Source of the DNA: Sipunculus nudus
Lineage: Eukaryota > Annelida > Sipuncula > Golfingiida > Sipunculidae
Length of the DNA: 64,000 nucleotides
NCBI GenBank assembly: GCA_026874595.1
Contig: CM049308.1
Coordinates: 48,803,327 to 48,867,326 of the forward strand
Direction of reading: 5' to 3'
Translations under genes and position numbers: made by a program
In this document: positions 11,480 to 24,335 of the stretch, piece after piece
Numbering within the stretch: the first letter of the stretch is position 1
Layout of the letters: each line of letters begins with the position of its first letter
Notes under the pieces: model-generated
The model's database searches: none
The model's input: only the letters and a program-made list of their open reading frames with translations
What the model was told of the DNA's origin: nothing

Positions 11480-11985
11480 AAAATACAGGTGGGGCCACCA
11501 TACTATAGGAACTAAAGAAACTAGTCATAATGAATAATCACACCAGGTTTTGGGACAATTGATGAAACCACAGCCGAGAAACACGACATAATTACTGTCA
11601 TTTGATGGTCTCAAAAACAGAAAAAGAATTGTAGAAATTAGTGTAAAAGTAGGTAGTGCCACCACTTTTTTTGTAACAGACAACCCTAGTCAAGGTCAAT
11701 ATTCAAGACAAGATTCAAGGCAATCCATGCAATTATTATTATCAAGATACCGGAGGTTTTGTAACAAATTTTCAATTATTCTGGGGGGTACTTTCAAGCC
11801 CCTTAGCTTGGAGGATACAGGTCACAGTGACCTAATTTTTAGGTTTCTAAGGAGACCTCCCTGGATCTTCATGTACAGGTTTCTAGGTTCAAAGATGTCA
11901 AAACGTGCCAGTCTAATGAATGGACAGACAGACAGACAGATGGACGTTGACTGATCACTATAGCTTACAGTCAGCTGAGATAAAA
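11480..11985 (-). mobile_element. TAGCTCAG-family copy, inverted
   Basis: Reverse-oriented copy: 'ggtggggccaccatactata' at the left, a second 'ggtagtgccaccact', the 'attctggggggtactttcaag' body, a (GACA)n tract at 11926-11942 and the hairpin end 'cttacagtcagctgagataa' at 11.96 kb. No protein is encoded. Confidence 0.65.
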
Positions 11986-13004
11986 ATTCAAAATTCAGAA
12001 CTAATTTTGGGTATACATTTGAATCATGATTATATAAAGTAATATCCCTAAAAAAAGTCTCAAGCTTCAACAATAATTATATTAAGTGAGTAAATATCTT
12101 TCCAAATCTTTTACAAAGTGCATTATGTCCCAGTCCATAACTTCAAGAATTTTCACAGTAATGACCTAATTTGTGGCATGTACATAGGAAACATATACAG
12201 AAATATTTATCAAAAGGTGTAACAGCACAGCACTTATGAATTTAATATCAGGTAGTCTTGAAGTTTAACACTAGATTTTTTCATTGAAAATTAAGGTTAA
12301 TCCTTTAATTCTCAAAGGATCAAAGTAGCAGTGACCCAGCTTTAGGTTTGGTAGGAGAACTTAGGGACATTTAAATGTTTAATAAAGTTCTGCTTTAAAA
12401 ACAGAGTAATTTTCAGGAAATCCTCACTCTTATGACCTTGAGCTTGTGTCAGTAGTTTTTTTAACTGTATCACATTTATCATGCTGAATTAACAATTTAA
12501 AAAATTAAAGTGAAACCTACTCAGGTAAACAGACCCTGAAGATGCCAGCCATTGTAATTATAATTATTTTAATTATAAACTTGTGTTCATGACTATGACA
12601 TAACAATTAAAATCAATTGTTTACTTTCTCTGGGTCATGATGCTCACATTCAACCTGTTTGTCACCTTTTTGATGACCCTGGTTGCCAAATTTGTTCAAA
12701 CTGATGAGAAAGACACAAATTATTGTCTGTATAAAGTATGATTGTTGAGACAATATTGTGACATGACTTTTCATTGTCAGTCTCAAATAGCAATGAAGCT
12801 AGCTAGCCAGGAATAAAATAAAGTTTACTTGGCATTTCTGGTGTAAAAAAAAACATTAACCTAAGATCAACACACACATAAAATGTCAAGGCAATTCTTG
12901 CAAGTCTATTGCCAAATTGGTCCTTCTGTATGAAATTTATGAGATCATTAAAAAGACACTTGGAAGTGTACTGGAGTTTTACAGGGATAACCAAGTTGGT
13001 CAAG
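11986..13004. other. No gene seen; weak repeat remnants
   Basis: AT-rich sequence. A piece near 12.30-12.38 kb ('gtgacccagctttaggtttgg') resembles the body of the 1-70 element. No open frame with splice context was found on either strand. Confidence 0.4.
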
Positions 13005-15400
13005 GAAGTATTCATGGTATCTGATTATGAAAGTTGGTCCCGGAAGTGTTCATGGTATGTGATTACAAAAGTCTGTCACAGAAGTGTTCATGGTATGTGA
13101 TTACAAAAGTTTGTCACAGAAGTGTTCATGGTATGTGATTACAAAAGTCTGTCACAGAAGTATTCATGGTATGTGATTACAAAAGTCTGTCACAGAAGTG
13201 TTCATGGTATCTATTTACAAAAGTCTGTTACAGAAGGGTTCATGGTATCTGATTACAAAAGTCTGTCACAGAAGTGTTCATGGTATCTGATTTCCAAAGT
13301 CTGTCACAGAAGTGTTCATGCTATCTGATTACAAAAGTCTGTCACAGAAGTGTTCATGGTATCTGATTCCCAAAGTTGGTCACAGAAATGTTCATGGTAT
13401 CTGATTACCAAAGTTGGTCACTGATGTGTTACTGGTATTTGATTCCAAAAGTTGGTCACAGAAGTGTTCATGGTATTGATTTCCAAAGTCTGTCACAGAA
13501 GTGTTCATGCTATCTGATTACAAAAGTCTGTCACAGAAGTGTTCACGCTATTTGATTACAAAAGTCTGTCACTGAAGTGTTCATGGTATGTGATTACAAA
13601 AGTCTGTCACAGAAGTGTTACTGGTTTTTGATTCCAAAAGTTGGTCACAGAAGTGTTCATGGTATCTTATTCCCAAAGTTGGTCACAGAAATATTAATGG
13701 TATCTGATTACCAAAGTTGGTCACAGAAGTGTTACTGGTATTTGATTCCAAAAGTTTGTCACAGAAGTGTTCATGGTATGTGATTACAAAAGTCTGTCAC
13801 AGAAGTATTCATGGTATGTGATTACAAAAGTCTGTCACAGAAGTGTTCATGGTATCTATTTACAAAAGTCTGTTACAGAAGGGTTCATGGTATCTGATTA
13901 CAAAAGTCTGTCACAGTAGTGTTCATGGTATCTGATTTCCAAAGTCTGTCACAGAAGTGTTCATGCTATCTGATTACAAAAGTCTGTCACAGAAGTGTTC
14001 ACGCTATTTGATTACAAAAGTCTGTCACTGAAGTGTTCATGGTATGTGATTACAAAAGTCTGTCACAGAAGTGTTACTGGTTTTTGATTCCAAAAGTTGG
14101 TCACAGAAGTGTTCACTGTATCTGATTCCCAAAGTTGGTCACAGAAATGTTAATGGTATCTGATTACCAAAGTTGGTCACAGAAGTGTTTTTGGTATCTG
14201 ATTTCAATAGTCTTTCACAGAAATGTTCATGGTATCTGATTACCAAAGTTGGTCACAGAAGTAAGTGTTCATGGTATCTGATTCCCAAAGTTGGTCACAG
14301 AAGTGTTACTGGTATCTGATTCCCAAAGTTGGTCACAGAAGTGTTCAGGGTGGCTGATTAACAAAGTTGGTCACAGATGTGTTCATGGGTTCTGATTACC
14401 AAAGTTGGTCACAGAAGTATTCATGGTATGTGATTACAAAAGTCTGTCACAGAAGTGTTCATGGTATCTGATTACAAAAGTCTGTTACAGAAGTGTTCAT
14501 GGTATCTGATTACAAAAGTCTGTCACAGAAGTGTTCATGGTATCTGATTTCCAAAGTCTGTCACAGAAGTGTTCATGCTATCTGATTACAAAAGTCTGTC
14601 ACATAAGTGTTCATGCTGTCTGATTACAAAAGTCTGTCACAGAAGTGTTTTTGGTATCTGATTTCAATAGTCTGTCACAGAAATGTTCATGGTATCTGAT
14701 TACCAAAGTTGGTCACAGAAGTAAGTGTTCATGGTATCTGATTCCCAAAGTTGGTCACAGAAGTGTTACTGGTATCTGATTCCCAAAGTTGGTCACAGAA
14801 GTGTTCAGGGTGGCTGATTAACAAAGTTGGTCACAGATGTGTTCATGGGTTCTGATTACCAAAGTTGGTCACAGAAGTGTTTTTGGTATCTGATTTCCAT
14901 AGTCTGTCACAAAAAAATGTTCATGGTATCTGATGATCAAAGTTGGTCCCAGAAGTAAGTGTTCATGGTATCTGATTCCCAAAGTTGGTCACAGAAATGT
15001 TCAGGGTATCTGATTCCTAAAGTTGGTCACATAAGTGTGCATGGTATTTGATAACCAAAGTTGGTCACAGAAGTGTTCATGATATCTGATTACAAAAGTT
15101 GGTCGCAGAAGTGTTCATGGTATCTGATTACCAAGATGCTCACAGATGAGTTTATGGATTATGATTACCAAAGATGGACACAGATGAGTTCATGGTATAT
15201 GATTTTCAAAGTTGGTCACAGAAGTGTTCAGAGTGTCTGATTACCAAAGTTGTTCTCAGAAGTTTTCATGGTATCTGATTACCAAAGCTGGTCTCAGAAG
15301 TTTTCATGGTATCTTTTACCAAAGCTGGTCTCAGAAGTTTTCATGGTATCTGATTCCCAAATTTGGTCAGGGAATAAATGTTCATGGTATCTGATTACCT
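13005..15400 (+). repeat. 38-bp minisatellite, about 63 copies
   Basis: The unit has two halves, about 'gttcatggtatctgattacc' and 'aaagttggtcacagaagt', and repeats with a 38-bp period for 2.4 kb. Two subtypes alternate in blocks: TACAAAAGTCTGTCACAG and TACCAAAGTTGGTCACAG. Block duplications are visible: a distinctive 'ctatttacaaaagtctgtta' unit at 13210 recurs about 645 bp on (17 units), and a 'gtaagtgttc' unit at 14261 recurs at 14721 (12 units plus a 4-bp insertion). The period is not a multiple of three, so the serine/valine/histidine-rich frames across it change register and are not a protein. Copies at the 15.1-15.4 kb end are the most diverged. Confidence 0.93.
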
Positions 15401-16709
15401 ATAGTTCATTCATTCTAACTTGGCGCACGGATGAAATGCAAGTAGTCCCTATGTTATGCTGTAAGGCTGAAGTAGTGACCTTGACTGTGACAGATCACAT
15501 AGCACTTTTTGTGAGTGCACAAAACATAGTTCTGTGAACAATTTGACATTCCATGACTATTTATACTTACCAGCCTGTAAAAGTAAATTTTTTTGGTTCT
15601 TAAAGATGAATAATCATTGCAAAAAATTATTCTGAGTGATTCTAAAAAATTATCTATCAAAAAATGCAATTTGTACCCTGAGGGTGTGACCTAGCTCACT
15701 TCATATTCAAACAGATTTCTAAATTACCCATAGATATGTTGTGTATAACTGTATAGGTCTAATGGTTATCATTTGTACTGTATCCTCTTAATGGATGGAT
15801 GGAGAGTGTTTCAGAGTCTATCACTATAGCTTAGACAGCCTTCAGTCAGCCTAGCTAAAAACTGGTATGTCAATGTTAGACTCACCTGACTCCATATATG
15901 TTGTGTAATCCCCTATATGCTGTTTTTGACTTCGGATATTTGCTCTTTGTTAAAATTTCCTGCATGACAAGACATAAGAGGCAATTAGACAGGATATAGA
16001 ATATCCCAGTAGAGAGAAAAAACAATTTATGTTTTAGTCAGCATTCAGGATAAGAAGAACAAGTAATTCAGTAGCCAGATGACCATGTCATTTTTGTGCA
16101 CTTTTCCGATAAGCAAAATGTATCATGATACATTATCTGAAGTGGTCTCTCTCTCATCAACATCAACACTTCACATGTTATTAGGGGCATATTTAAGACT
16201 TTTGAAAATATTTTTGAACTCTTTAAAATTAGTATTTTGTCCAGTGAGTCAAATAAAAATGATTTCAGTTCCTGTTCACTCTTACATAATAAATTTTTAC
16301 ATTTTTTAATTTAATAAAATTCAAGTCAGCATGCCTGTATATAAACACTATGGCTTAACCAACATGTTGTGTCATATGTCTACTAGTCAACAAAGCAGTT
16401 ATTTACCTTTAAAATAGCTTGCCCTGTGGGTACTAATAAACACCTATGAAGTACAAATATCTTCACCAATGGACCATGTTCTTCTGCCCTGAAATTAGTG
16501 TTGTTCTGTCTTGGTCTCAAATCAAACTGAAACATTTGAATGTCTGCAAGTGTACTAAGGCTAGAACCATACTACATTACCATTTATAATTTCCACATTA
16601 CCTTCAATGACTGTATTAACTATCAACTCATAAAGAAACATAAACAATGGCAGCAGGTTTCATATTCAATGCTCGATTGTTACCTGTGAAGAATAAAACA
16701 GATCTTAAA
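15401..16709. other. Mostly unassigned, with a TAGCTCAG end
   Basis: An inverted TAGCTCAG hairpin end is seen at 15.82-15.86 kb ('cactatagcttagacagcc', 'cagtcagcctagctaaaa') with body remnants from about 15.66 kb. 15.86-16.71 kb is AT-rich and shows no supported gene or repeat. Confidence 0.45.
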
Positions 16710-18160
16710 CTAGATATTTCTTGGCATCTGCGGTGCCACAGTATCCCCAGACAAATACCCCCCCCCCCTTTAAGGATTGGCCACCTACTTCAGCAGCATT
16801 CTGCATATACTGACACTTGGCAAGTGACTATGGAATTTTCCATCTATTATCTTGAAAAACAATATTTTCCCCAAAATATGGGGGCCAATAAGGTTAATCA
16901 CTCTTGAGAAAAAGGGATTAAATTTATACTATTAAAATGGCAAGGTAGGTGGTGCCACCTGTCTGTTTGATGAAAAATTTCTCCAAGATGAATGTACATT
17001 CCAAATTGGAGACCAACACATTGAACTACTCCTCACTTAAAACACCACACCAAAAAAATGGCAGATGGCACCACCAGTCTTGAGTACAAGATTCAGGAAG
17101 CTAAGATTTATGGACATGCACAGTTTCAGACCGAAACTCCACACCACTCCCAAGAAAAGAGCATTAATTTATTCTACAAAAATGGGAAGGTAGGTGGCAC
17201 AACCTGTCTGGTTTCAAGAAAATTTTCCAAGATCGGTAGACATGCCAAATTTAAGACCAATACCTTGTACCACTCTGGAGATATAAGCAACTTTCACCGG
17301 AAGCACATGTACAAATGGACGCCATAGCAAAATGATTACAGATGGCACCACCAGTCTTGAATACAAGATGGAGGTATCCAAGATCAATGGACATGCATAA
17401 TTTCAGCCCAATCTCTTCTTTAGTTTTAGACTTTTAATGCTCACAGTACTGTTAAATGGCAATGATGGGGTATTTAAAGGTGCAAAAGCAAGAAAAAGGC
17501 AGAAGGTGGTGCCCCCTGTCTTCTGCAGAAGACGCAGCTATCTAAGATCTTTAGTCAATTTAATTTTTGGACCAATTCATGCATCCCTTTTCGAGATATT
17601 TATGATTTTGTGTGATAATCACCATATATGGCAATATTCAAGGTCAAGGCCACTCTCATAGGAAAGGTCATGACCCCAATTAAATATCCATCATCCCATA
17701 ACCCATTTCTATGTATATGCATAATATGAAAGACATGTGTCGATTTTTTTTTTTTACTTATAATGCTCACAGTACTGTTCAGAGACAATGAAGGGGGTAT
17801 TAAACAGCAAGAAAACAAGAAAAGGATACAATCAGTTTCAGATACATGACAGTACTATCCAAGATCCTTGGTCAATTTGAATTTTGGATCAATCTATGCA
17901 CAATTTCTTGCGATACTTAAGAATTTGTTTGATTTTTCCGAAAAAATTGACCTATTCAAGGTAGAGGTCACTCTCCTAGTAAAGGTCATGACCTCATTTT
18001 AAAAAGGCTTCGTCCTCTCACCCATACCTATGCACATGTTAAGTTTGGTAAAGATCCTTGAAATAATTTTTGAGTTATCATGTCCAAACGAAATCTCTGT
18101 GGCAGTGGTGGCGCAACCATGCTTAAACCATAGTATCCCGACTTTGTCTGGGGATTCAAT
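16710..18160 (-). mobile_element. TATCCCCAGACA element, copy 1
   Basis: The left end reads CTAG, then the hairpin TGGCATCTGCGGTGCCA, then GTATCCCCAGACA and a C11 run (end B). The right end reads 'gtatcccgactttgtctggg' then 'gattcaat' (end A, inverted). In the reverse direction the element therefore runs A to B and ends hairpin-CTAG|T, like a Helitron 3' end, with subterminal inverted TATCCCCAGAC at both ends. The core carries 'ttcaaggtcaaggccactct' and CpG-decayed forms of GGTGGCGCCACC. It lacks the long GTGACC array of copies 3 and 4. Confidence 0.7.
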
Positions 18161-18315
18161 AATCATCAGTTTGTTATCAGTATCCATATCTGAAACATTT
18201 ATCTGTGTGGACCACAGCCCTAAGTAGTATTATATCTGTTGGTTACTCATCTCTTCTGTTCTGCCTGACAACCATTAACTCTAAAGCAAGGTTTTTTTTC
18301 AGAATTAGAGTTAAA
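18161..18315. other. Spacer between two TATCCCC elements
   Basis: About 150 bp between adjacent copies in the same orientation; nothing recognisable. Confidence 0.4.
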
Positions 18316-19655
18316 CAAGAAATATCTGACATCAGAAATGCCATTGTATCCCCAGAAAATTGCAGCATATCCCCTTGTAAAGTAGGCCCTCTTCTTCAGA
18401 AGCATTTCACACACTTGAAAAGGCCAAGGCCATCACAAATGTTTGAACTTGTCTGACATCTTGGAAGGGAGAATTCTCATATCAAATTAGAGAAGAAAAG
18501 CAGTTATTAAAAATTTACTGGGTTCACAAAAATCCTTCATTTCTTCCAGTTTGACATGAAAACCAAGGTCAAGGTTAATAGTCTTGAAAAAAAATCTGAG
18601 ATATTAGTGGAAATATTTTTGTGTCAAATTTGAATGAAACAGATCCAGTACTTCAAAAGTTATGGGGTTAAAAAAATCATATATATTCACAGATTTGATC
18701 TTGAAGACCAAGCTCAAGACCACCAGTCTTCAAACATGTTCCAGTTCTTGGTGGAAACAATCTGTGAGTCACATTTGAAGGTTAAAGATAGGGTACCTAA
18801 AAAATTATGGGGTTCACAAAAATCAAATATCTCAGCAGATTTGACATTGAAGAGCAAGGTCGAGGTCACAGGTTATCGAACTCTTGCGACAACTTATCAT
18901 CTGACATTTTCCATTTGGATTATCAGAAAGAAACATCTCTCCACTTGAAAACAATATTTTGGGGGGTTTTCTTCACACAATATGGAAATATTCAAGGTCA
19001 AGGCCACTCTCATAATAAAGGTCAGGACCCTTATTTAAACAGACTTCATTCTATAACTCATATCTATGTATGTGCATAATATTAAAGAAATGTGTCCATT
19101 AGTTTCTGACTCAGGGGTATTAAAAGACACAAAACCAAGAAAATGATACCAGGTGGCACAACTAGTCTAACGTAGAAGACAAAAGCCAACCAGGATCTTT
19201 GTTCACCTGGATTTTTGGACCAATCCATGCATCCTTTCTTGAGATATTTTAAAGATTTTGAGTGACTTTCACCAAATATGGAAATATTCAAGGTCAAGCC
19301 ATTCTCATAGTAAAGGTCATTACCCGAATATGAAAAGACCTTGTCTAGTGATATCTATATGTCCATTAGTTTTTTAATATTAAGCTCACAGTACTGTTAA
19401 GTGGCAATGATGGGGATATAAAAAAAAATAAAAGATTAAAAAAAAACAGAAAAGAACATAAGGTGGCGCCACCATTATTGAATACAAGACAAAGCTATCC
19501 AAGATCTATCTGGATATATTTAAGGTTTTGTGTTATTTTGACCTATTCAAGATCAAGGTCACTCTCTGAGTAGAGGTCATGACCCCATATGAATAGGCTT
19601 CGGTGGCAGACTGTGCTAAAACCTTAGTATCCCAAACTTTGTCTGGGGATACAAT
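18316..19655 (-). mobile_element. TATCCCCAGACA element, copy 2
   Basis: Left end B is diverged (CAAG replaces CTAG; 'aatatctgacatcagaaatg' then 'ccattgtatccccag'). Right end A is 'gtatcccaaactttgtctgg' then 'ggatacaat'. The exact palindrome GGTGGCGCCACC lies at 19462-19473. The left third is unlike copy 1 and contains repeated 'atggggttcacaaaaatc' phrases. Confidence 0.65.
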
Positions 19656-20082
19656 AAACCTGTATCCCAAATGAATGGTTATTTAAATTATGTGTAATCA
19701 AAAAGGGGACCGGAATAGCATGGAGGTATATATAAAACCTTTGTTCCATTTTCTGAGTTACACAAAAATACTTATTTTAAGTTGTGACACCTTGGTTTCA
19801 AAAATGGTTTTAAAAAAGTTTCACATGTACTTAATCAAACAATTTTTACTTCCATTGGAACCATCCCAGGTTTCAGAATATTTTGGCTGATTTAGATGGC
19901 AAATGTTTCGATTTGTCAAGTGAATTTAATTGCTCAACTCATACTGGAAATGGCATACAAGCATTTCTGCACATTCTGTGAGATAATTACCTTTTAAGTA
20001 ACATGTGCATAACCATCAGCAAGTCAACTCTGCTAGCACTTAGTAGCTGATCCACTGGAGGACAAGGATCAAGCACTACTTG

Positions 20083-20083
<1 letters not shown>
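19656..20083. other. No gene seen
   Basis: AT-rich sequence between copy 2 and a (TA)n tract, with no convincing repeat or exon. Confidence 0.4.

Positions 20084-20128
<45 letters not shown>
20084..20128. repeat. (TA)n microsatellite
   Basis: About 22 uninterrupted TA repeats. Confidence 0.95.
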
Positions 20129-20131
<3 letters not shown>

Positions 20132-21460
20132 CAGGGTTATAGCTACACGGGTTGGCACCAGTCAAGGGTAGCTGGGACGGGCTTCTGCTGGTCAGCACAA
20201 ACCTAACATTTGCAACCCACTAACCGGCATGAAAGGTCTTAAAGATCTTAAAAAAACAGCTACCAGCAATGAAACTTTGGTCATTTATTACCTAAATTTC
20301 ATTAAATTTGCATAAGTATGTTTTCAAAAATAAATCAATCGAGAGCATAATAATCATAAAACAACTCAAAGTTAAAGCTTACATATTCTGAAACTGAGTG
20401 GCCCCAATACCCCACGGGGGTATTTGCTTGCTTTGCCAAAATCTTTATATTTAGCCTGCACTCAAATTTGTCTCGCCATAACCCTGTATATAATATAATT
20501 TTATAAAATGTATTTAAATATATCATGATATCCAGGTATCTAATCATGGGATAATATTGTTAAACAGTGTTAGAACAAGTAAGCAAAGTTTTTTTTTTAT
20601 AAAAATTAAATTCAATCATACTCACCATTGTAAAAATAAATCATGTACATATTTTCCTTTTGCATGCATCCTCTTGAATGATGGTAGGTGACCCAGCAAG
20701 AAACTATACCAAAGAAAATGATAATTATATAATTACATTAAATGTCACCTTAACTGACTTTACATGCACTTTTACAGGTTTGTTTCAGTGAGACTCAAAA
20801 CATGTAAGCCTTAAAAAGTAATAAGGTGATATATTCTACCTATCAACATGTGTAATATGATTCTCATTAAATTTTCTATTTTAACAGTATTCATTAAATG
20901 GCAAACTTTTGTGCTTGCAAGCTCATGTGTAAAGCTCCAAAGTCTGCTGAAGTAACACTATTTTAGACTTGAGTCTGAGAAAAGAATTTAATAAGACTGT
21001 TACAATTGTTACATCATATTGGTTAAATGCTTCCTGACTTCATTCTTAATATGACCTCAGTGAATTTACTGCAACAGACCTTTTTTTTTCAAAATTTTAT
21101 CCACAGGTACCAGGCCATCAGTGTTTTATATACAATAGCTTTATTGCAATTGACAATACTGCAAAGTTTCAGATTAAAGCTACATGATTTCTTCTAAGCT
21201 TTTGCTACAGTTAAATATCAAACATGTTATGAAGGACACATTCCTTTGATGCTGTTACTATAAAGATCTAACCAAACACCTCATCTGGCAAATTCCAGTC
21301 AGACCTTATAGCAGTCTCTCCAACATAAGGACTGATGATTTAGGATTCTGCTAAGCTGCACCTTCCATCCAGTTCTCAACAGAATACGCTCCCTAACAGA
21401 AGTTGCACCAAAATGTAGCTAAAACCCACCCTATAGTCCACAATTTGCCTGTTCCTGGCC
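20129..21460. other. No gene seen
   Basis: Low-repeat AT-rich sequence. A slightly GC-richer patch at 20.14-20.25 kb ('cacgggttggcaccagtcaa') has no open frame of note. No RNA gene was recognised. Confidence 0.4.
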
Positions 21461-21540
21461 TATTTATAATCTGATAATCTATGTTGGCCAGTCACCAGAG
21501 CACCGTCACAGGGGCAACATAGACTCTCAGATTATAAATA
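21461..21540. other. 80-nt perfect-edged stem-loop
   Basis: Left arm 21461-21486 (TATTTATAATCTGATAATCT then ATGTTG) is the reverse complement of right arm 21515-21540 except at two positions, giving a 26-bp stem with a 28-nt loop. Pairing stops sharply at both outer edges. It could be a tiny palindromic MITE or a pre-miRNA-like hairpin. Nothing in the sequence shows that it is transcribed. Confidence 0.6.
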
Positions 21541-22105
21541 GTGTCATGAAACCTCAAATGTTCTTTTTTTATCATGAATGTTTTTATTAATTCCAAAAGA
21601 CTTGTGGTGCCACCTTTAATTTTTTCAATTTTTTTTTTTAAATTCATTTTTTGTTCTATTTGAACCCATTAGATGACAGCAATCATATCAGTTTTCCTGC
21701 TGTGGTTTCATTCACTACCTACTATGATTCTGAAACCTACTATGATAATTGATCACTTATAGTTTTAGTCTGATCGGTCAAACAGTTCCCGAGATATGTG
21801 GGTTTATGTGTGGAAACAGACGCACAAATTGAAGCTGGGCAGAGAGGAAAGGTCAGAGGTCAAACATAAATGAGGGCCCAACAGTTCACATGTGACCCAA
21901 TCATAATTCTGAATTTTTAAAAATTCTGCCCAGTAGTTAACTGTGGAGATCTCTGAAAACCTATGTGGTGGTGTCCAACTGAAAACATAGTATCCGCAAA
22001 ACTCTGTTTTGGTGGATACAATTGAAGTTTGTATAGCATTTTCTCAGTAATAACAATATCAAAGTGCTTGACCATGAAGATCAAAGTAAATATGAGCAGT
22101 TTTTT
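21541..22105. repeat. Repeat fragments incl. 130-bp satellite terminus
   Basis: 21600-21740 resembles the tail of TAGCTCAG copies ('cttgtggtgccacc', an A/T-rich tail, then 'gatgacagcaatcat'). 21765-21900 matches 7297-7430 ('gagatatgtgggtttatgtg', 'gaggaaaggtcagaggtcaa'). Near 21.99 kb a piece 'agtatccgcaaaactctg..tggatac' looks like a decayed TATCCCC end. Confidence 0.55.
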
Positions 22106-24335
22106 TAGCTCAGCTGACTGTAAGTCATCTGAGCTATAGGGATCACCTCTTGTCCGTCGTCCGTCCGGCCGTCCAGGCGTCTGTCCGTTAACAGGGCACA
22201 AATCGTAACCGCTAGAACTGGAATCTTCTTACTTGACATCCTGGGAGGTCTATGGAAATTCTCCTTGTAAACCTGAAATTAGGTCACTGTGACCTATATT
22301 CTTCGAGCTATGGGGTTCCGAAGTACCCCCCAGAATAATGGAAAATTTGATACAAAAGCTCAAGTATCTGAACAACTAATGCATTGATCATCATGATTTT
22401 TTGCATGGATATTGATCATGGAGTGTTTCATCAGTTTCTGCAGACTGGTGGCGCCACCTGTATTATTTCGATTTTTACCAATATTTTTCTCTATTTTTGA
22501 GCCCTCTTAAGATGCGGCCATCTGTTAACAGGGCACAAATCGTAACGACTACACCTAGAATCTTCTCTCTTGACATGCAGGGAGGCCCATAAAAAGTCTC
22601 TTTGGAAACCTGAAATTAGGTCTCTGTTACCCATTACCTTTGAGCTATGGGGCTCCGAAGTACCCCCCAGAATAATGGAAAATTTGATACAAAAGCTCAA
22701 GTATCTACACAACTATTGCAGTGATCACCATGATTCTTTGCATGGATATTGATCATGGAATGTGTCATCAGTTTCTGCAGTATGGTGGCGCCACCTGTAT
22801 TTTTTTTATTTTTATGAATTTTTTTCTCTATTTTTGAGACCTCATTAGATGCGGTCATCTGTTAACATGGCACAAATTGTAACAACTGGACCTAGAATCT
22901 TCTCTCTTGACATGCTGAGAGGCCTATCATAAGTCTCCTTAAAAACTTGAAATTAGGTCTCTGTTACCCATAACCTCTGAGCTATGGGGCTCTGAAGTAC
23001 CCCCCAGAATAATGGAAAATTTGATACAAAAGCTCAAGTATCTGAACAATTATTATATTGATCACTATGATTCTTTGCATGGATATTGATCATGAAATGT
23101 TTCATCAGTTTCTGCATTCTGGTGGCGCCACCTGTATTTTTTCAATTTTTAGCTCAGCTGACTGAAAGTCATCTGAGCTATAGGGATCACCTTTTGTCCG
23201 TCGTCCGTCCGGCCATCCAGGCGTCTGTCTGTTAACAGGGCACAAATCGTAACCGCTAGACCTGGAATCTTCTTACTTGACATCCTGGGAGGTCTATGGA
23301 AATTCTCCTTGTAAACCTGAAATTAGGTCACTGTGACCTATATTCTTTGAGCTACGGGGTTCTGAAGTACCCCCCAGAATAATGCAAAATTTAATACAAA
23401 AGCTCAAGTATCTGAACAACTAATGCATTAATCACCATGATTCTTTGCATGGATATTGTTCATGGAGTGTTTCATCAATTTCTGGAGATTGGTGGCGCCA
23501 GCAATATTTTTTTTATTTTTTACGATTTTTTTTCTCTACTTTTGTGATCTTTAAACATTTGGTCATCTGTAAACAGGGCACAAATCATAATGACTGAACC
23601 TAGAATCTTCTGTCCTCACCTCCAGGGAAGCCCATAAAAGGTCTACATGGAAACCCAAAATAAGGTCCCTGTTACCCATATTCTGTGAGCTATGGGGCTC
23701 TGAAGTACCCCCCAGAATAAAGATTTGGTCATATGTTAACAGGGCACAAATCATAATGACTGGACCTAGAATCTTCTTTCTTGACATGCAGGGAGGCCTT
23801 TGTAAAGACTCTTTGGAAATCTGAAATTAGGTCTCTGTTACCCATATCCTTCATGCTATGGCTCCGAGAATAAAGATTTGGTCATCTGTTAACAGAGCAC
23901 AAATTATAATGACTTGACCTAGAATCTCCTTTCTTGATATGCTGGGAGGCCCCTGAAAAGTCTCCTTGTGCACCTGAAATTACATCTCTGTTACCCATAT
24001 CCTTCATCCTATGCGGCTTTGAAATACCCCCCAGAATAAACATTTGGTCATCTGTTAACAGGCCACAAATCATAATAACTGGACCTAGAATTTTATTTTT
24101 TGACATGCTGGGAGACCCCTGAAAAGTCATCTTGTAAACCTTGAAAATAGGTTTCTGTTACCCATATCCTTCATGCTACAGAGCTCCATAGTACCCCAAT
24201 GAATACTGGATGATTTTATACAAAAGGTCAAGTCTGGAAAAAGTATTTCATTCAAATTTGACATTCAGATGATAAAATTACTTTTGTCAATGTCTTCCTG
24301 GTCAGCTGAGCGTCATGACCCCTAGGTCACTTGTT
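22106..24335 (+). mobile_element. TAGCTCAG-family cluster
   Basis: Two intact starts are seen: 'tagctcagctgactgtaagt' at 22.11 kb and 'agctcagctgactgaaagtc' at 23.15 kb. Each forms a ~14-bp hairpin (TAGCTCAGCTGACT / AGTCATCTGAGCTA). Body units of ~340 bp follow ('gggcacaaatcgtaac', 'taccccccagaataatgg', 'ttctttgcatggatattgat'), each ending at the palindrome GGTGGCGCCACC (22447, 22784, 23121; decayed at 23491). From 23.56 kb the units shorten to ~160 bp. The cluster ends near 'cagctgagcgtcatgacccc'. It has no coding capacity. Confidence 0.8.

Noticed and set aside
13005-15400. CRISPR-like regular spacing
   Set aside because: The whole 38-bp unit is repeated with no unique spacers, and the context is eukaryotic.
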